31,870 nucleotides of DNA from Tissierellales bacterium (GCA_030146705.1 JASLBE010000053.1:1-31870); one strand, 5' to 3'. Shown: positions 1 to 7,989, counted from the first letter of the stretch. Translations and numbers: made by a program. Notes: a model not told the origin generated them from the sequence alone.

Positions 1-162
1 GTAAATATAGACCTTCATGTAATTTTGGAATATGGGGTTAGGATTTCTGTAGTAGCGGAAAATATAATAGATAGAGTAAAGTTTAATGTAGAAAATATGA
101 CAGGAATAAAAATAGATAATGTAAATGTACATGTAGAAGGTATACGTGTAGGGAACAATTAG
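1..162 (+). CDS. Asp23/Gls24 family protein, C-terminal end (partial)
   Basis: An open frame from the first base ends with TAG at 160-162 and gives the last 53 residues of a protein. The residues ILEYGVRISVVAENIIDRV and the ending VNVHVEGIRV match the C-terminal part of Asp23/Gls24 (YloU-like) proteins, small cytoplasmic or membrane-associated proteins linked to the cell envelope. In Firmicutes this gene commonly sits directly before the DAK2-domain gene (yloU-yloV), and here it ends 13 bases before fakA, so the two are very probably co-transcribed. The start lies outside the window. The family call rests on this short tail plus the position. Confidence 0.85.
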   Translation, partial: VNIDLHVILEYGVRISVVAENIIDRVKFNVENMTGIKIDNVNVHVEGIRVGNN

Positions 163-175
163 GGAGGTATTTTAG

Positions 176-1804
176 TTGGAAAAAAATTATATAGAAGGAT
201 TTGAGTTAGTTAAGGCCATAAAGGCTGCAGCTCAATTTTTAGAAAATAATAAGGAAAAAATTAATGCCCTAAATGTTTTCCCAGTACCAGATGGAGATAC
301 AGGTACTAATATGTCTTTAACTATGAAGTCAGCAGTTAAAAAAAGTATTTCTATTGAAACAAATAACGTTGGGGAAATAATGCTTGGAGTTTCTCAAGGT
401 TCATTAATGGGTGCAAGGGGAAACTCTGGAGTTATTTTATCCCAGATTTTTAGAGGTTTTGCTATGGGGTTAAAAGGTAAAGAAAAGGCTGATATAGACT
501 CTTTAGTCCTAGCCTTTAAAGAGGGTGCAAACACAGCTTACAAAGCTGTTATGAAGCCTACAGAAGGTACTATCTTAACTGTAGCTAGAGAGATGGGAGA
601 ATATGCTGAAGAAATTGGAAAAAAAGAAGAAGACATCCTAGTATTTTTAAAAAAAGTAATAGACCATGGTAATGAGGCCCTTGATAAAACTCAAGAAATT
701 CTACCTGTTTTAAAAGAAGCTGGTGTTGTTGATGCAGGTGGTAAGGGACTTATGACTATACTAACTGGAGGCTATAATTCTTTAATGGGTATAGACATAG
801 AAATTGAGGAGTATGAGGACCAAGAAGTTAAATACCAAGAGATAGTTGAACATAAACATTTAGATACTGAAAATATAAAGTATTCTTACTGTACAGAGTT
901 TATGGTAAACGCGAATGTTAGTGATTTAGATGTAGAAAGGTTTAGAGCGTTTTTAGCACTACAAGGAGACTCCTTGATGGTTGTGAAGGGAGACGACCTT
1001 GTAAAGGTTCATGTCCACACTAATAACCCTGGTAAGGCCTTAGAAAAAGCTTTGGAACTAGGTTACCTAAGTGACATTAAGATAGATAATATGAAGGTTC
1101 AGTATGAAACTAGAAAGGCTGAAACAGAATCTAGAAAAACTGTTAATAAAAAATATGCTTTTGTAGCTATATCCACTGGAAGTGGTATAAAGGACATCTT
1201 TAAAGATATGAATGTAGATGAAGTAGTAGAGGGTGGACAGACTATGAACCCTAGTACAGAAGATATAGTTAAGGCTATTGAAAAAACTCAGGGAGAAAAT
1301 GTATTTATCCTTCCTAATAATAGTAATATTATTTTAGCTGCAGAGCAAAGTAAAGATTTAACAGATAGGAATGTTATTGTTATTCCTACTAAGACAATAC
1401 CTCAAGGAATTTCTGCCTTGTTTAATTTCGATGAGGCTATGGGTGTTGAGGAAAATGAAATAGCTTTAAAAGAAGCTATTAAAGAAGTTAAGACCGGTTC
1501 AATAACCTATGCTGTAAGAGATAGTGAAATGAATGGTATAAATATAGAAAAAGATGATACTATAGGCCTTTTAGAGGGAGATATAGTAGTAAATGGAAAA
1601 GATAGAGATAAGGTATTACAAGAACTAATGGATTCTATGGTAGATGAAGATTCCTCTTTAATAACAGTTCTTTATGGGGAAGAAATTAATAAGGAAGATG
1701 TTGATAAGTTAGAGGATGAGTTAGTGGAACTTTATCCTGATATGGATATAGAGGTCCAGTATGGAGGACAACCTATTTATTACTATATAATTTCAGTAGA
1801 ATAG
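176..1804 (+). CDS. fakA: Fatty acid kinase FakA (DAK2 domain, YloV)
   Basis: 542 aa. The kinase subunit of the Fak system phosphorylates fatty acids held by a FakB (DegV-family) carrier, feeding exogenous fatty acids into phospholipid synthesis; no fakB is in this window. The N-terminal DhaL/DAK2 nucleotide-binding domain is clear: NVFPVPDGDTGTNM at residues 33-46 carries the Mg-binding aspartates, followed by GARGNSGVILSQ near 79-90 and DAGGKGL near 186. The rest matches the middle and C-terminal regions of FakA, and the length is normal for the family. The start is TTG at 176 with AGGGAGG at 161-167, and no better start lies nearby. It lies in an operon after the Asp23 gene and before recG. 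Confidence 0.93.
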   Translation: MEKNYIEGFELVKAIKAAAQFLENNKEKINALNVFPVPDGDTGTNMSLTMKSAVKKSISIETNNVGEIMLGVSQGSLMGARGNSGVILSQIFRGFAMGLKGKEKADIDSLVLAFKEGANTAYKAVMKPTEGTILTVAREMGEYAEEIGKKEEDILVFLKKVIDHGNEALDKTQEILPVLKEAGVVDAGGKGLMTILTGGYNSLMGIDIEIEEYEDQEVKYQEIVEHKHLDTENIKYSYCTEFMVNANVSDLDVERFRAFLALQGDSLMVVKGDDLVKVHVHTNNPGKALEKALELGYLSDIKIDNMKVQYETRKAETESRKTVNKKYAFVAISTGSGIKDIFKDMNVDEVVEGGQTMNPSTEDIVKAIEKTQGENVFILPNNSNIILAAEQSKDLTDRNVIVIPTKTIPQGISALFNFDEAMGVEENEIALKEAIKEVKTGSITYAVRDSEMNGINIEKDDTIGLLEGDIVVNGKDRDKVLQELMDSMVDEDSSLITVLYGEEINKEDVDKLEDELVELYPDMDIEVQYGGQPIYYYIISVE

Positions 1805-1810
1805 TCTTTA

Positions 1811-1836
1811 CCCTACCACTAGGTAGGGTTTTTTTA
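1811..1836 (+). terminator. Intrinsic terminator between fakA and recG
   Basis: A 7-bp stem CCCTACC (1811-1817) and GGTAGGG (1822-1828) with loop ACTA is followed by seven T. It begins six bases after the fakA stop. Because recG follows within 50 bp on the same strand, it probably attenuates rather than fully stops transcription. Confidence 0.8.
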
Positions 1837-1852
1837 TTTAAATGGAGGTTAT

Positions 1853-3910
1853 ATGGCTAATTTAAATACAGATATACAATATTTAAAAGGAGTGGGACCT
1901 AAAAGGGCTAGTTTACTTAGGAAGCTTGGGATAAACACCCTCGAAGACTTGTTTTATTATGTGCCCAAATCATATGATGATAGGAGTATATTTAAAACTT
2001 TAAACCGATGTGAATTTGGTGAAAGAGCCTCTTTTAAATTAAAGGTTATAGGTCCCAGTATGATACAAAGACCTAGGAGAAATATGTCTATAATGAAGAT
2101 ACCAATTAGTGATGGAGAAACTAATGCATACTTGGTTTTTTTTAACCAGGAGTATTTAAAATTTCAATTTGAGACTAATAAGACCTACCTAGTTACTGGC
2201 AATAAAAAAAGAATGGGAAATGAAATTCAAATAAGTAACGTAGTTTTTGAAGAGGAAAATGCAGCCAATAAAAATGGTAAAATAGTACCTATATATAATT
2301 TAACTGAGGGTTTGACTAATAAGGTTTTATTTAATATTATAAAACAAGCTATAGAAGAGAACTATTACCTAATTGAAGAATTTTTACCAAGGAGTATACT
2401 TAAGAAATATGGAATGATGGACAGGGCTTTAGCTATAAAAACAATTCATTTTCCAAACACTAGAGACAGCTTGGTTAGGGCCAGAAATAGACTAGTATTT
2501 GAAGAGTTTTTAGTCTTACAGTTAGGCCTATATCTTATAAAAAATAAGGGGGGCCAAAACTTATCTGGAAATATTATTAAGGGTAAAAACTTAGTTAAAG
2601 AGTTTATAGACTCTTTAGAATTTAAATTAACTAATAGCCAGATTAAAGTTTTTCAAGAGATTTCAGAGGATATGGCTAGTAATGAACAGATGAATAGATT
2701 GGTTCAAGGTGATGTTGGTTCTGGTAAAACTTTAGTGGCTCTTCTTGCTATGTTAGAAGCAGTAGATGCTGGCTACCAGTCCGCTATGATGGCACCAACT
2801 GAAATTTTAGCAAGTCAGCACTTTTTATCTATAAAGAAATTCTTGAAATTATTCAAGGTAAATATTGAACTTTTAACTGGAAGCACTAGTAAAAAATCAA
2901 AGGAGACCATAGTGGATGAACTAAAAGATGGTAAAATTGATATACTAATAGGTACTCATGCCCTAATAGAAGATGAAATAAAGTTTAAAAATCTAGGCTT
3001 GGTAATTACAGATGAACAGCATAGGTTTGGGGTTAATCAAAGGTCTAGCCTGTCTAATAAGGGTAAAAATCCAGATGTTTTAGTTATGACTGCTACACCT
3101 ATACCCAGAACTTTGGCCCTAATCTTATATGGTGATTTGGATATATCTATAATAGATGAGTTACCACCTGGAAGGCAGGAGATTGAAACCTATTCTGTAT
3201 CTCTTAGTTTAGAGTCAAGGGTTAATTCATTTATCAAGGACCAGATTAAATTAGGAAGGCAGGCCTATATAGTTTGCCCTTTAATAGAGGAAAATGATAG
3301 TCTAGATATTAAGTCAGCTAAGGAAGTCTACGATAAGTTAAAAGATGGGGACTTAAAGGACCTAAAGCTTGGTCTACTCCATGGGAAAATGCCTAATTCA
3401 GAAAAAGAAGACATAATGAAACTATTTAAAGAAGGAGATTTAGATGTTTTGGTATCTACCACTGTAATTGAAGTTGGTGTAGATGTTCCTAATTCTAATA
3501 CTATCGTCATATATAATGCTGAAAGGTTTGGACTAGCACAACTTCACCAACTTAGGGGAAGGGTAGGAAGAGGAAAGCATAAGTCCTATTGTATTTTACT
3601 TAATAATAGCAACAATGAAATTGCTAGGGAAAGAATGAGAATAATGCAGGCTACTTCTGATGGTTTTGTAATATCAGAAAAAGATTTAGAAATAAGAGGG
3701 CCGGGAGAGTTTTTTGGAACTAGGCAACATGGGTTGCCAGAACTTAAAATAGCCAATATATTTAAGGATATGAAGGTATTAAAACTAGCCCAAAAAGAAG
3801 CTGATTTACTTGTAGCTAATGATAAACTTTTAAGTAATAATGAAAATATATTTATAAAAAAAGAAATAATTAAAAAATTTGAAGATATGGAAAATATAAG
3901 TTTTAATTAA
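1853..3910 (+). CDS. recG: ATP-dependent DNA helicase RecG
   Basis: 685 aa, the usual length for RecG, the superfamily 2 branch-migration helicase that regresses stalled forks and processes Holliday junctions and D-loops. The N-terminal wedge/OB-fold region is present, beginning with LKGVGPKRASLLRKLGI (helix-hairpin-helix-like). Walker A GDVGSGKT is near residues 286-293, the DEQH box (TDEQHRFGV) is near 387, and the TATPIPRTLAL motif follows. The C-terminal helicase domain has LHGKMPNSEKE, VIEVGVDVPN and QLRGRVGRG, and the RecG-specific end has DLEIRGPGEFFGTRQHG. ATG start at 1853 with GGAGG at 1844-1848. It is placed between fakA and rsmD, as in many clostridia. Confidence 0.97.
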   Translation: MANLNTDIQYLKGVGPKRASLLRKLGINTLEDLFYYVPKSYDDRSIFKTLNRCEFGERASFKLKVIGPSMIQRPRRNMSIMKIPISDGETNAYLVFFNQEYLKFQFETNKTYLVTGNKKRMGNEIQISNVVFEEENAANKNGKIVPIYNLTEGLTNKVLFNIIKQAIEENYYLIEEFLPRSILKKYGMMDRALAIKTIHFPNTRDSLVRARNRLVFEEFLVLQLGLYLIKNKGGQNLSGNIIKGKNLVKEFIDSLEFKLTNSQIKVFQEISEDMASNEQMNRLVQGDVGSGKTLVALLAMLEAVDAGYQSAMMAPTEILASQHFLSIKKFLKLFKVNIELLTGSTSKKSKETIVDELKDGKIDILIGTHALIEDEIKFKNLGLVITDEQHRFGVNQRSSLSNKGKNPDVLVMTATPIPRTLALILYGDLDISIIDELPPGRQEIETYSVSLSLESRVNSFIKDQIKLGRQAYIVCPLIEENDSLDIKSAKEVYDKLKDGDLKDLKLGLLHGKMPNSEKEDIMKLFKEGDLDVLVSTTVIEVGVDVPNSNTIVIYNAERFGLAQLHQLRGRVGRGKHKSYCILLNNSNNEIARERMRIMQATSDGFVISEKDLEIRGPGEFFGTRQHGLPELKIANIFKDMKVLKLAQKEADLLVANDKLLSNNENIFIKKEIIKKFEDMENISFN

Positions 3911-3948
3911 TAATACTTATATGTTAGTATATAGTAAGGAGGAATGTG

Positions 3949-4497
3949 GTGAGAGTAATATCGGGAATTAGGAAGGGCCATAGGTTAAAATCACCTAGTG
4001 GGATGGAAACTAGACCTACAGAGGATAAGGTTAAAGAATCTCTCTTTAATATTTTAGGACCTATAAGTAATGAGGCTAAAATATTAGACCTATTTGCAGG
4101 ATCAGGCTCAATAGGCATAGAATTTTTAAGTAGGGGAGCTAAAGAGTGTTACTTTATAGATAAGTCTATAAATAGTATAAAAACAATTAAGTTAAACCTA
4201 GACCATACTAAACTTCAAGATAGGTCCCAGGTTTTTAAATTAGACTCTCTAAGGTTTTTATCTAGGGCCAGTAGAGAAGGGCTTAAGTTTGATTATATAT
4301 ATGTAGATCCTCCTTTTAAGGAGATAGGTTTATTTGTAACAGTATTGGAAAATATTTATAAAAAAGATATACTTAGTGAGGATGGACTAGTCTTAGTAGA
4401 ACATACAGAAGAGCTAAACATAGATAAGGACCAACTATACTTAGTAGATAAAAGGAAGTATGGTAGTAAATATATTTCTTTTTATAAAATGATATAA
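3949..4497 (+). CDS. rsmD: 16S rRNA (guanine(966)-N(2))-methyltransferase RsmD
   Basis: RsmD methylates N2 of G966 in 16S rRNA using S-adenosylmethionine. The SAM-binding motif LDLFAGSGSIGIEFLSRGA and the catalytic motif YVDPPF (DPPF replacing the usual DPPY/NPPY) are both visible, and the protein begins with the conserved MRVISG. The length of 182 aa is typical. Two adjacent GTG codons (3946 and 3949) could start it; AAGGAGG at 3936-3942 lies 6 bases before GTG 3949 but only 3 before GTG 3946, so I prefer 3949, which also gives the family's N-terminus. It is followed 16 bases later by coaD, the standard rsmD-coaD pair. Confidence 0.93.
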   Translation: MRVISGIRKGHRLKSPSGMETRPTEDKVKESLFNILGPISNEAKILDLFAGSGSIGIEFLSRGAKECYFIDKSINSIKTIKLNLDHTKLQDRSQVFKLDSLRFLSRASREGLKFDYIYVDPPFKEIGLFVTVLENIYKKDILSEDGLVLVEHTEELNIDKDQLYLVDKRKYGSKYISFYKMI

Positions 4498-4513
4498 CTT
4501 AAGGAGGAGTGCT

Positions 4514-5011
4514 ATGAAAGCAATTTACCCAGGGAGTTTTGACCCAGTAACTTATGGACATTTAGATATAATTGCTAGAGCAGCTAAACAAGTAGATAAA
4601 TTAGTGGTGGCAGTTTTAAATAATCCGGAAAAAAAGGGATTATTTTCTTTAGAAGAAAAAATAGACCTATTAAAAGAAGTTACCAAGCATATAGATAATG
4701 TAGAAATTGATTCTTTTAGCGGGCTATTAAGTGATTATGCTGTAGAAAAAGGTTGCAGCACAATGATAAGAGGATTAAGGGCCACATCAGACTTAGAATA
4801 TGAAATGCAGATGGCTTTAACAAATAAAAAATTAAATTCAGACATAGATACTTTTTTTATGGTATCATCTAGTGAATACTCTTATTTAAGTTCAAGTACA
4901 GTTAGACAAGTAGCTATGTTTGGAGGAGAAGTTTCATGCTTTGTACCAAAAATTGTGGAGAATGCTTTAAAAAATAAATTTAAGGAGGCCTATAATGAAA
5001 GACGTGCTTAG
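4514..5011 (+). CDS. coaD: Phosphopantetheine adenylyltransferase CoaD
   Basis: CoaD makes dephospho-CoA from 4'-phosphopantetheine and ATP, the fourth step of coenzyme A synthesis. The nucleotidyltransferase signature YPGSFDPVTYGHLDII at residues 5-20 contains the TxGH version of the HxGH motif, and the C-terminal SSSTVR corresponds to the second ATP-binding motif (ISSTxVR). It has 165 aa, the usual length. ATG at 4514 follows AAGGAGG at 4501-4507. The 3' end overlaps the next gene by 17 bases, so translation of the two is probably coupled. Confidence 0.97.
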   Translation: MKAIYPGSFDPVTYGHLDIIARAAKQVDKLVVAVLNNPEKKGLFSLEEKIDLLKEVTKHIDNVEIDSFSGLLSDYAVEKGCSTMIRGLRATSDLEYEMQMALTNKKLNSDIDTFFMVSSSEYSYLSSSTVRQVAMFGGEVSCFVPKIVENALKNKFKEAYNERRA

Positions 5012-5441
5012 TATTATAGAACATATGGAAAATATAATAGAAGAAGCTCCAGGGGTATTTTTTTCAGATAAAGTTTCAATAGACCAAGAAGAACTTTTAG
5101 AACTTATCAAGGATATTAGGATAGCCTTACCAGAAGAACTGAAAAAAGCATCTTACGTAAATGAAAATAGGGATAGGATTTTAGCGGAAGCACAAGAAGA
5201 AGCAGACTTAATAATAGAAGAAGCAGAAAATAAGATACAAGATTTAGTGGATGAAGATGGAATAACCAAAGAAGCTAATTTTAGGGCTGAGGAAATAATA
5301 ACCAGGGCTCAAGAAAATGCAAAAGAAATTAGACTTGGCTCTTTAGAATATGCAGATAGTATCCTAGACAACATAGAGGAAGGTTTAATTGAAATAATAG
5401 AAACAATTAGGGAAAATAGAAGTGAATTAAAAGAAGATTAA
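4995..5441 (+). CDS. Coiled-coil protein of unknown function, downstream of coaD
   Basis: 148 aa, acidic and almost wholly helical, without signal peptide or membrane segment. Residues from about 50 to the end show long runs rich in Ala, Glu and Ile (AEAQEEADLIIEEAE and RAEEIITRAQENAKEI), the pattern of a coiled coil. Similar proteins next to coaD in clostridia are often labelled ATPase or ATP synthase subunit B-like, but I see no nucleotide-binding motif, so that label is not supported. A scaffold or DivIVA-like role is possible but unproven. ATG at 4995 has AAGGAGG at 4982-4988 and lies inside the coaD end. It is the last gene of the operon, closed by the hairpin at 5440-5480. Confidence 0.75.
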   Translation: MKDVLSIIEHMENIIEEAPGVFFSDKVSIDQEELLELIKDIRIALPEELKKASYVNENRDRILAEAQEEADLIIEEAENKIQDLVDEDGITKEANFRAEEIITRAQENAKEIRLGSLEYADSILDNIEEGLIEIIETIRENRSELKED

Positions 5442-5480
5442 ATAAAAAGATTTGGACATAGAGTTCAAATCTTTTTATTT
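5440..5480. terminator. Bidirectional terminator between convergent genes
   Basis: An 18-bp stem (5440-5457 with 5463-5480, one G-T pair) with loop ATAGA. The arms carry A-runs on one side and T-runs on the other, so it gives a U-tract on both strands. It lies between the coiled-coil gene (+) and the recombinase gene (-), 14 bases before the latter's stop codon, and can end both transcripts. Confidence 0.9.
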
Positions 5481-5494
5481 AATAACTAGGATGT

Positions 5495-6055
5495 TTAAAG
5501 CCTAAAATTCATCATGGATTCATCAATAGCTTCTTGAGTTATACCAATATACCTCATTGTTATAGCTTCGCTACTATGGTTAAAAATAGTCATTAGTTTG
5601 GCTATATCCTTATTTTGCTTATAATAATGATAGCCAAAACTTTTTCTAAGTGAATGGGTTCCAAAATCTTCTATTCCCAGATCATTGGCTACGGCTTTTA
5701 GTCGTCTATAAGCTTGGGTTGTAGATATGGACCTCTTTACCCCATCGCTATCTACTTGCCTGCTTTCAAAAAGGTAATCATCAGCCTTTAAATCATTTTT
5801 TTCAATATAAGCATTAATTTCTTTTACTATATGCATAATGGGAAATCTTTTGCTTTTACCAGTTTTTTGTTCATGAATATAGATATGAGTTTTTTTGTAA
5901 ACATCCCCTACCTTAAGTGGAACTATATCGCCTATCCTTAAACCTGTATTAATTCCTATTAAAACCATTATGTAATCTCTTTCACTTCTTTTTAAAACCT
6001 CTTTTTTAAACTTATCTAAAACTTTTTTATCTCTTATGGGTTGGACTAATGCCAA
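5495..6055 (-). CDS. Small tyrosine recombinase (catalytic domain only)
   Basis: 186 aa. The catalytic set of phage integrase-type recombinases is complete: R40 (NTGLRIGD), K64 or K67 (EQKTGKSKR), H134 and R137 (HSLRKSFG), H160 (FNHSS) and nucleophile Y169 (MRYIGI). The N-terminal core-binding (SAM-like) domain of full integrases (about 300-400 aa) is absent: catalytic-domain sequence begins almost at once. Stand-alone short recombinases like this occur in Firmicutes, so it may be functional rather than a fragment. The TTG start at 6055 has AAGAGGTGA upstream at good spacing. No attachment site, excisionase or transposition genes were recognised, so its substrate is unknown. It adjoins an unknown gene and a long gene-free stretch, suggesting an accessory locus. 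Confidence 0.85.
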   Translation of the reverse strand: MALVQPIRDKKVLDKFKKEVLKRSERDYIMVLIGINTGLRIGDIVPLKVGDVYKKTHIYIHEQKTGKSKRFPIMHIVKEINAYIEKNDLKADDYLFESRQVDSDGVKRSISTTQAYRRLKAVANDLGIEDFGTHSLRKSFGYHYYKQNKDIAKLMTIFNHSSEAITMRYIGITQEAIDESMMNFRL

Positions 6056-6287
6056 TTAAATCACCTCTTAAAATAATCATACACTCACATAACAAATATA
6101 TCATTAAATAAAGTATCCTGCAAGATAGTATCCATAATAATATTATGTAAACTAAATAAGGAGATTATTAAATATTTAACAAATTTAAGCTTAAAGTATT
6201 CCAAAAATACTGAAAATATAGTAAAATGGAATTGTAGATATAATTCCTAATATAATATTTATTGTATGAATAACTAGGAGGATTAAA

Positions 6288-6773
6288 ATGATAACTAATA
6301 TTGATGGTAGGTCAAAAAGTAGCTCAAGAAAAGAAAGATTAGTTGCAGTAGGAAAGAATATAGTATACTTATTGAAAAGTAAAGATGGGCTTTATCTACA
6401 AAGGGATGGAAGTTTTGATGCCGATACATTTAATGCCGTATATTTTGATACAAAGGAAGATGCTAGGAGGTATATTAGTATAAAAGATTTATTGGAACTT
6501 AGCCTAGTGAAAGATATAGTAAAAAACCTTGATTTAAAAGAAAAAAAATACAGGGTTATAAAAAAAGACTATTACAATATATTAACTGGTTCTAGTAAAA
6601 TCGTTAGTGAAAACTTAGAAAAAAAAGAAGCTTTGGAGCTTTCTAAAAAATTAAATGAAAAAAACAATATAAAATACTTTGGATATATAATAATTGATGA
6701 ATTTACTTTACCCTATGATGGGATTTCAGAATTTTTAGAAAAAAATACATATAATAAAAATATAAGTGTGTGA
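6288..6773 (+). CDS. Hypothetical protein, 161 aa
   Basis: I do not recognise this protein. It is lysine-rich with no signal peptide or membrane segment and a mix of strands and helices; residues 25-70 (VYLLKSKDGLYLQRDGSF, then a stretch ending in EDARRYISI) look like a small beta-rich unit followed by helix. ATG at 6288 has AGGAGG at 6276-6281, a strong and well spaced ribosome binding site, and base composition resembles the neighbours, so it is very likely a real gene. It stands alone, divergent from the small recombinase (232 bp apart) and followed by non-coding sequence. Its function cannot be inferred; a shared accessory origin with the recombinase is a guess. Confidence 0.7.
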   Translation: MITNIDGRSKSSSRKERLVAVGKNIVYLLKSKDGLYLQRDGSFDADTFNAVYFDTKEDARRYISIKDLLELSLVKDIVKNLDLKEKKYRVIKKDYYNILTGSSKIVSENLEKKEALELSKKLNEKNNIKYFGYIIIDEFTLPYDGISEFLEKNTYNKNISV

Positions 6774-6856
6774 CCTGATTTATTTAGAAATAGGTCATAA
6801 TATAATTATGTAAGCAATTGTTTACTAAATATAATATTAGTATTAGCCTATGGAAG

Positions 6857-6884
6857 TAGGGGTGAGTTAGTGGAATTACCCCTA
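6857..6884 (+). repeat. Stem-loop with 7-bp perfect arms
   Basis: TAGGGGT (6857-6863) pairs with ACCCCTA (6878-6884) over a 14-base loop, followed by six A. There is no T-run, so on the + strand it is not a terminator. It may be part of a structured RNA ending at the hairpin at 6994. Confidence 0.5.
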
Positions 6885-6993
6885 AAAAAGAGTACACTAA
6901 GTACAGTAACATTTAATAAATAGTACACTCGTCAAAAAGTTTTAACTGCCAATAAAGTTGATGAATAAGCCACTTATACCGGTAATAAGTTAT

Positions 6994-7031
6994 CCAGTGT
7001 AATAAATTAGTTAATTTATTACACTGGGTTT
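6994..7031 (+). terminator. Strong terminator-like hairpin with no gene in front
   Basis: A 16-bp perfect stem, 6994-7009 with 7012-7027 (outer bases CCAGTGTAAT and ATTACACTGG), followed by GTTTTAAATTTTATTTTTT. The nearest + strand gene stops 220 bases earlier, which is far for its own terminator. The hairpin may therefore end an untranslated RNA. Confidence 0.65.
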
Positions 7032-7419
7032 TAAATTTTATTTTTTAAAGAATAAGATTTAGAGGAGCTAAAAAAACACCCTCTAAAACAACCTATATTG
7101 AAGAGTAATCTACTTAAGCTATGGATTACTATAAGAATTAAGCTTTTTTGAGATAAGGGCTATTTATGAGCGGGAAAAGCTGTAGTGGGTTTAAATTAAA
7201 ATTTATTCCTACATTTAATCTAATTTGCCAATAACATAAAATAGGTCTGTAATTTTATCAGAACATAAGGTTAACATAATAAAATTATGCAAATTAAAAA
7301 GCTTTAAACTTATTAATAAATATTTGTTTAAACTTTTCAGCCTATCTATAAAAATATCTATAGAATTATAGTATAGTAATTATATAAGAAAAAAACTTAT
7401 AATAATTTTTTATTTTTTC

Positions 7420-7448
7420 TTGACAAAACACTTTTAAAGGTTTAACAT
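7420..7448 (+). promoter_or_regulatory. Promoter of the amino-acid transporter operon
   Basis: A consensus -35 TTGACA at 7420-7425, a 17-base spacer and a weaker -10 TAACAT at 7443-7448 place transcription start near 7455, just before the first T-box. No equally good promoter was found before the second T-box, so both leaders probably share this transcript. Confidence 0.65.
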
Positions 7449-7454
7449 AGTATC

Positions 7455-7698
7455 CAACATAGAAAATCTATGAAGCAAAGAGTAGTTGAAGAATTTGATT
7501 TAAGCAAACTGGGTAGCTGGGAGCCAGGAGTTAAAACTTCAATGAAGAGAGTTGCCAAGATGAAACTGACAAAGGGCTTTCGCCCAAGTATCTTTTTCCG
7601 CTAGCAGGCGTTATTGTTTAAGTGGATGTTTATAGAACATCAACTAGAGTGGTACCACGGAATAGTTCGTCTCTTATTTTTATAAGGGGCGTTTTTTA
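7455..7698 (+). promoter_or_regulatory. T-box riboswitch 1 (tRNA-sensing leader)
   Basis: A T-box leader terminates transcription unless a matching uncharged tRNA binds. Stem I can be drawn: lower helix GCAA (7475-7478) with TTGC (7552-7555), specifier-loop left strand AGAGTA (7479-7484), upper helix GTTGAAG (7485-7491) with CTTCAAT (7537-7543), and a distal loop with the GNUG motif as GCTG. The right strand of the specifier loop is GAAGAGAG (7544-7551), in which I read AGA (arginine, 7548-7550); GAG is the alternative frame. The T-box motif AGAGTGGTACCACGG (7646-7660) has TGGT, predicting a tRNA with A73. The terminator is CGTCTCTTAT (7668-7677) with ATAAGGGGCG (7682-7691) and six T. No gene follows before the second T-box. 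Confidence 0.9.
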
Positions 7699-7744
7699 AT
7701 TTAAATTACTTTTAAAATGCGCATACAATTAAATATACGTTTAT

Positions 7745-7966
7745 GATGTAAAGAGTACTTATAGTGAAGATTTAAGCAAACTGGGTAGCTGGGAGCCAGG
7801 AATACAAGCTATAGGGAAAAGAGTTACTGAAACAAGCTAGGGAAACCAAGTACCTAACTTCGCTTTAATAGCGTTACAATATTGAGTGGATAATTATTTT
7901 AAATTATCAACTAGAGTGGCAACGCGGTAGACCCGTCTCTAATATATAGAGAGGGTCTTTTTTTAT
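7745..7966 (+). promoter_or_regulatory. T-box riboswitch 2, in tandem before the first binding-protein gene
   Basis: Lower helix GTAA (7748-7751) with TTAC (7824-7827), left strand AGAGTA (7752-7757), upper helix CTTATAG (7758-7764) with CTATAGG (7809-7815), and a distal loop identical to the first leader. The specifier-loop right strand GAAAAGAG (7816-7823) gives AGA (7820-7822, arginine) in my preferred frame. The motif AGAGTGGCAACGCGG has TGGC, predicting G73, and departs from the usual TGGNACC core by having AAC. The terminator pairs AGACCC (7929-7934) and TCTCTA with TAGAGA and GGGTCT (7953-7958), then a long T-run. The ribosome binding site of the next gene follows at once. Confidence 0.92.
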
Positions 7967-7989
7967 TAAAAAATTTAGGAGGAATTAAA

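Larger units (their letters stand above)
6774..7419. other. Long gene-free region with hairpins
   Basis: 646 bp with no ORF that has a convincing ribosome binding site on either strand. Visible structures are a hairpin starting at the stop codon of the 161-aa gene (TGACCT 6771-6776 with AGGTCA 6792-6797), a hairpin at 6857-6884, the octamer AGTACACT present twice (near 6890 and 6932), and a very strong terminator-type hairpin at 6994-7027. The part from 7030 to 7419 shows no feature I can name. It could be a decayed gene or hold a small RNA. Confidence 0.6.

Noticed and set aside
3328..3510. Antisense ORFs inside recG, rsmD, mutL and other genes
   Set aside because: They lie wholly within well-supported genes, lack ribosome binding sites and show no family pattern.
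5495..6055. Small recombinase as a truncated pseudogene
   Set aside because: All catalytic residues, a plausible TTG start with ribosome site and a terminator are present, and similar short recombinases are known.
6851..7030. Insertion sequence remnant or CRISPR in the gene-free region
   Set aside because: There are only two copies of a short octamer, no terminal inverted repeats around a transposase and no regular spacer-repeat pattern.
7531..7537. Reading the T-box specifier as the bases just after the distal hairpin (for example TAC or CAA in leaders 2 and 3)
   Set aside because: That stretch lies above the upper helix, on the wrong side of it; the loop opposite AGAGTA, between the two covarying helices, is the specifier loop.
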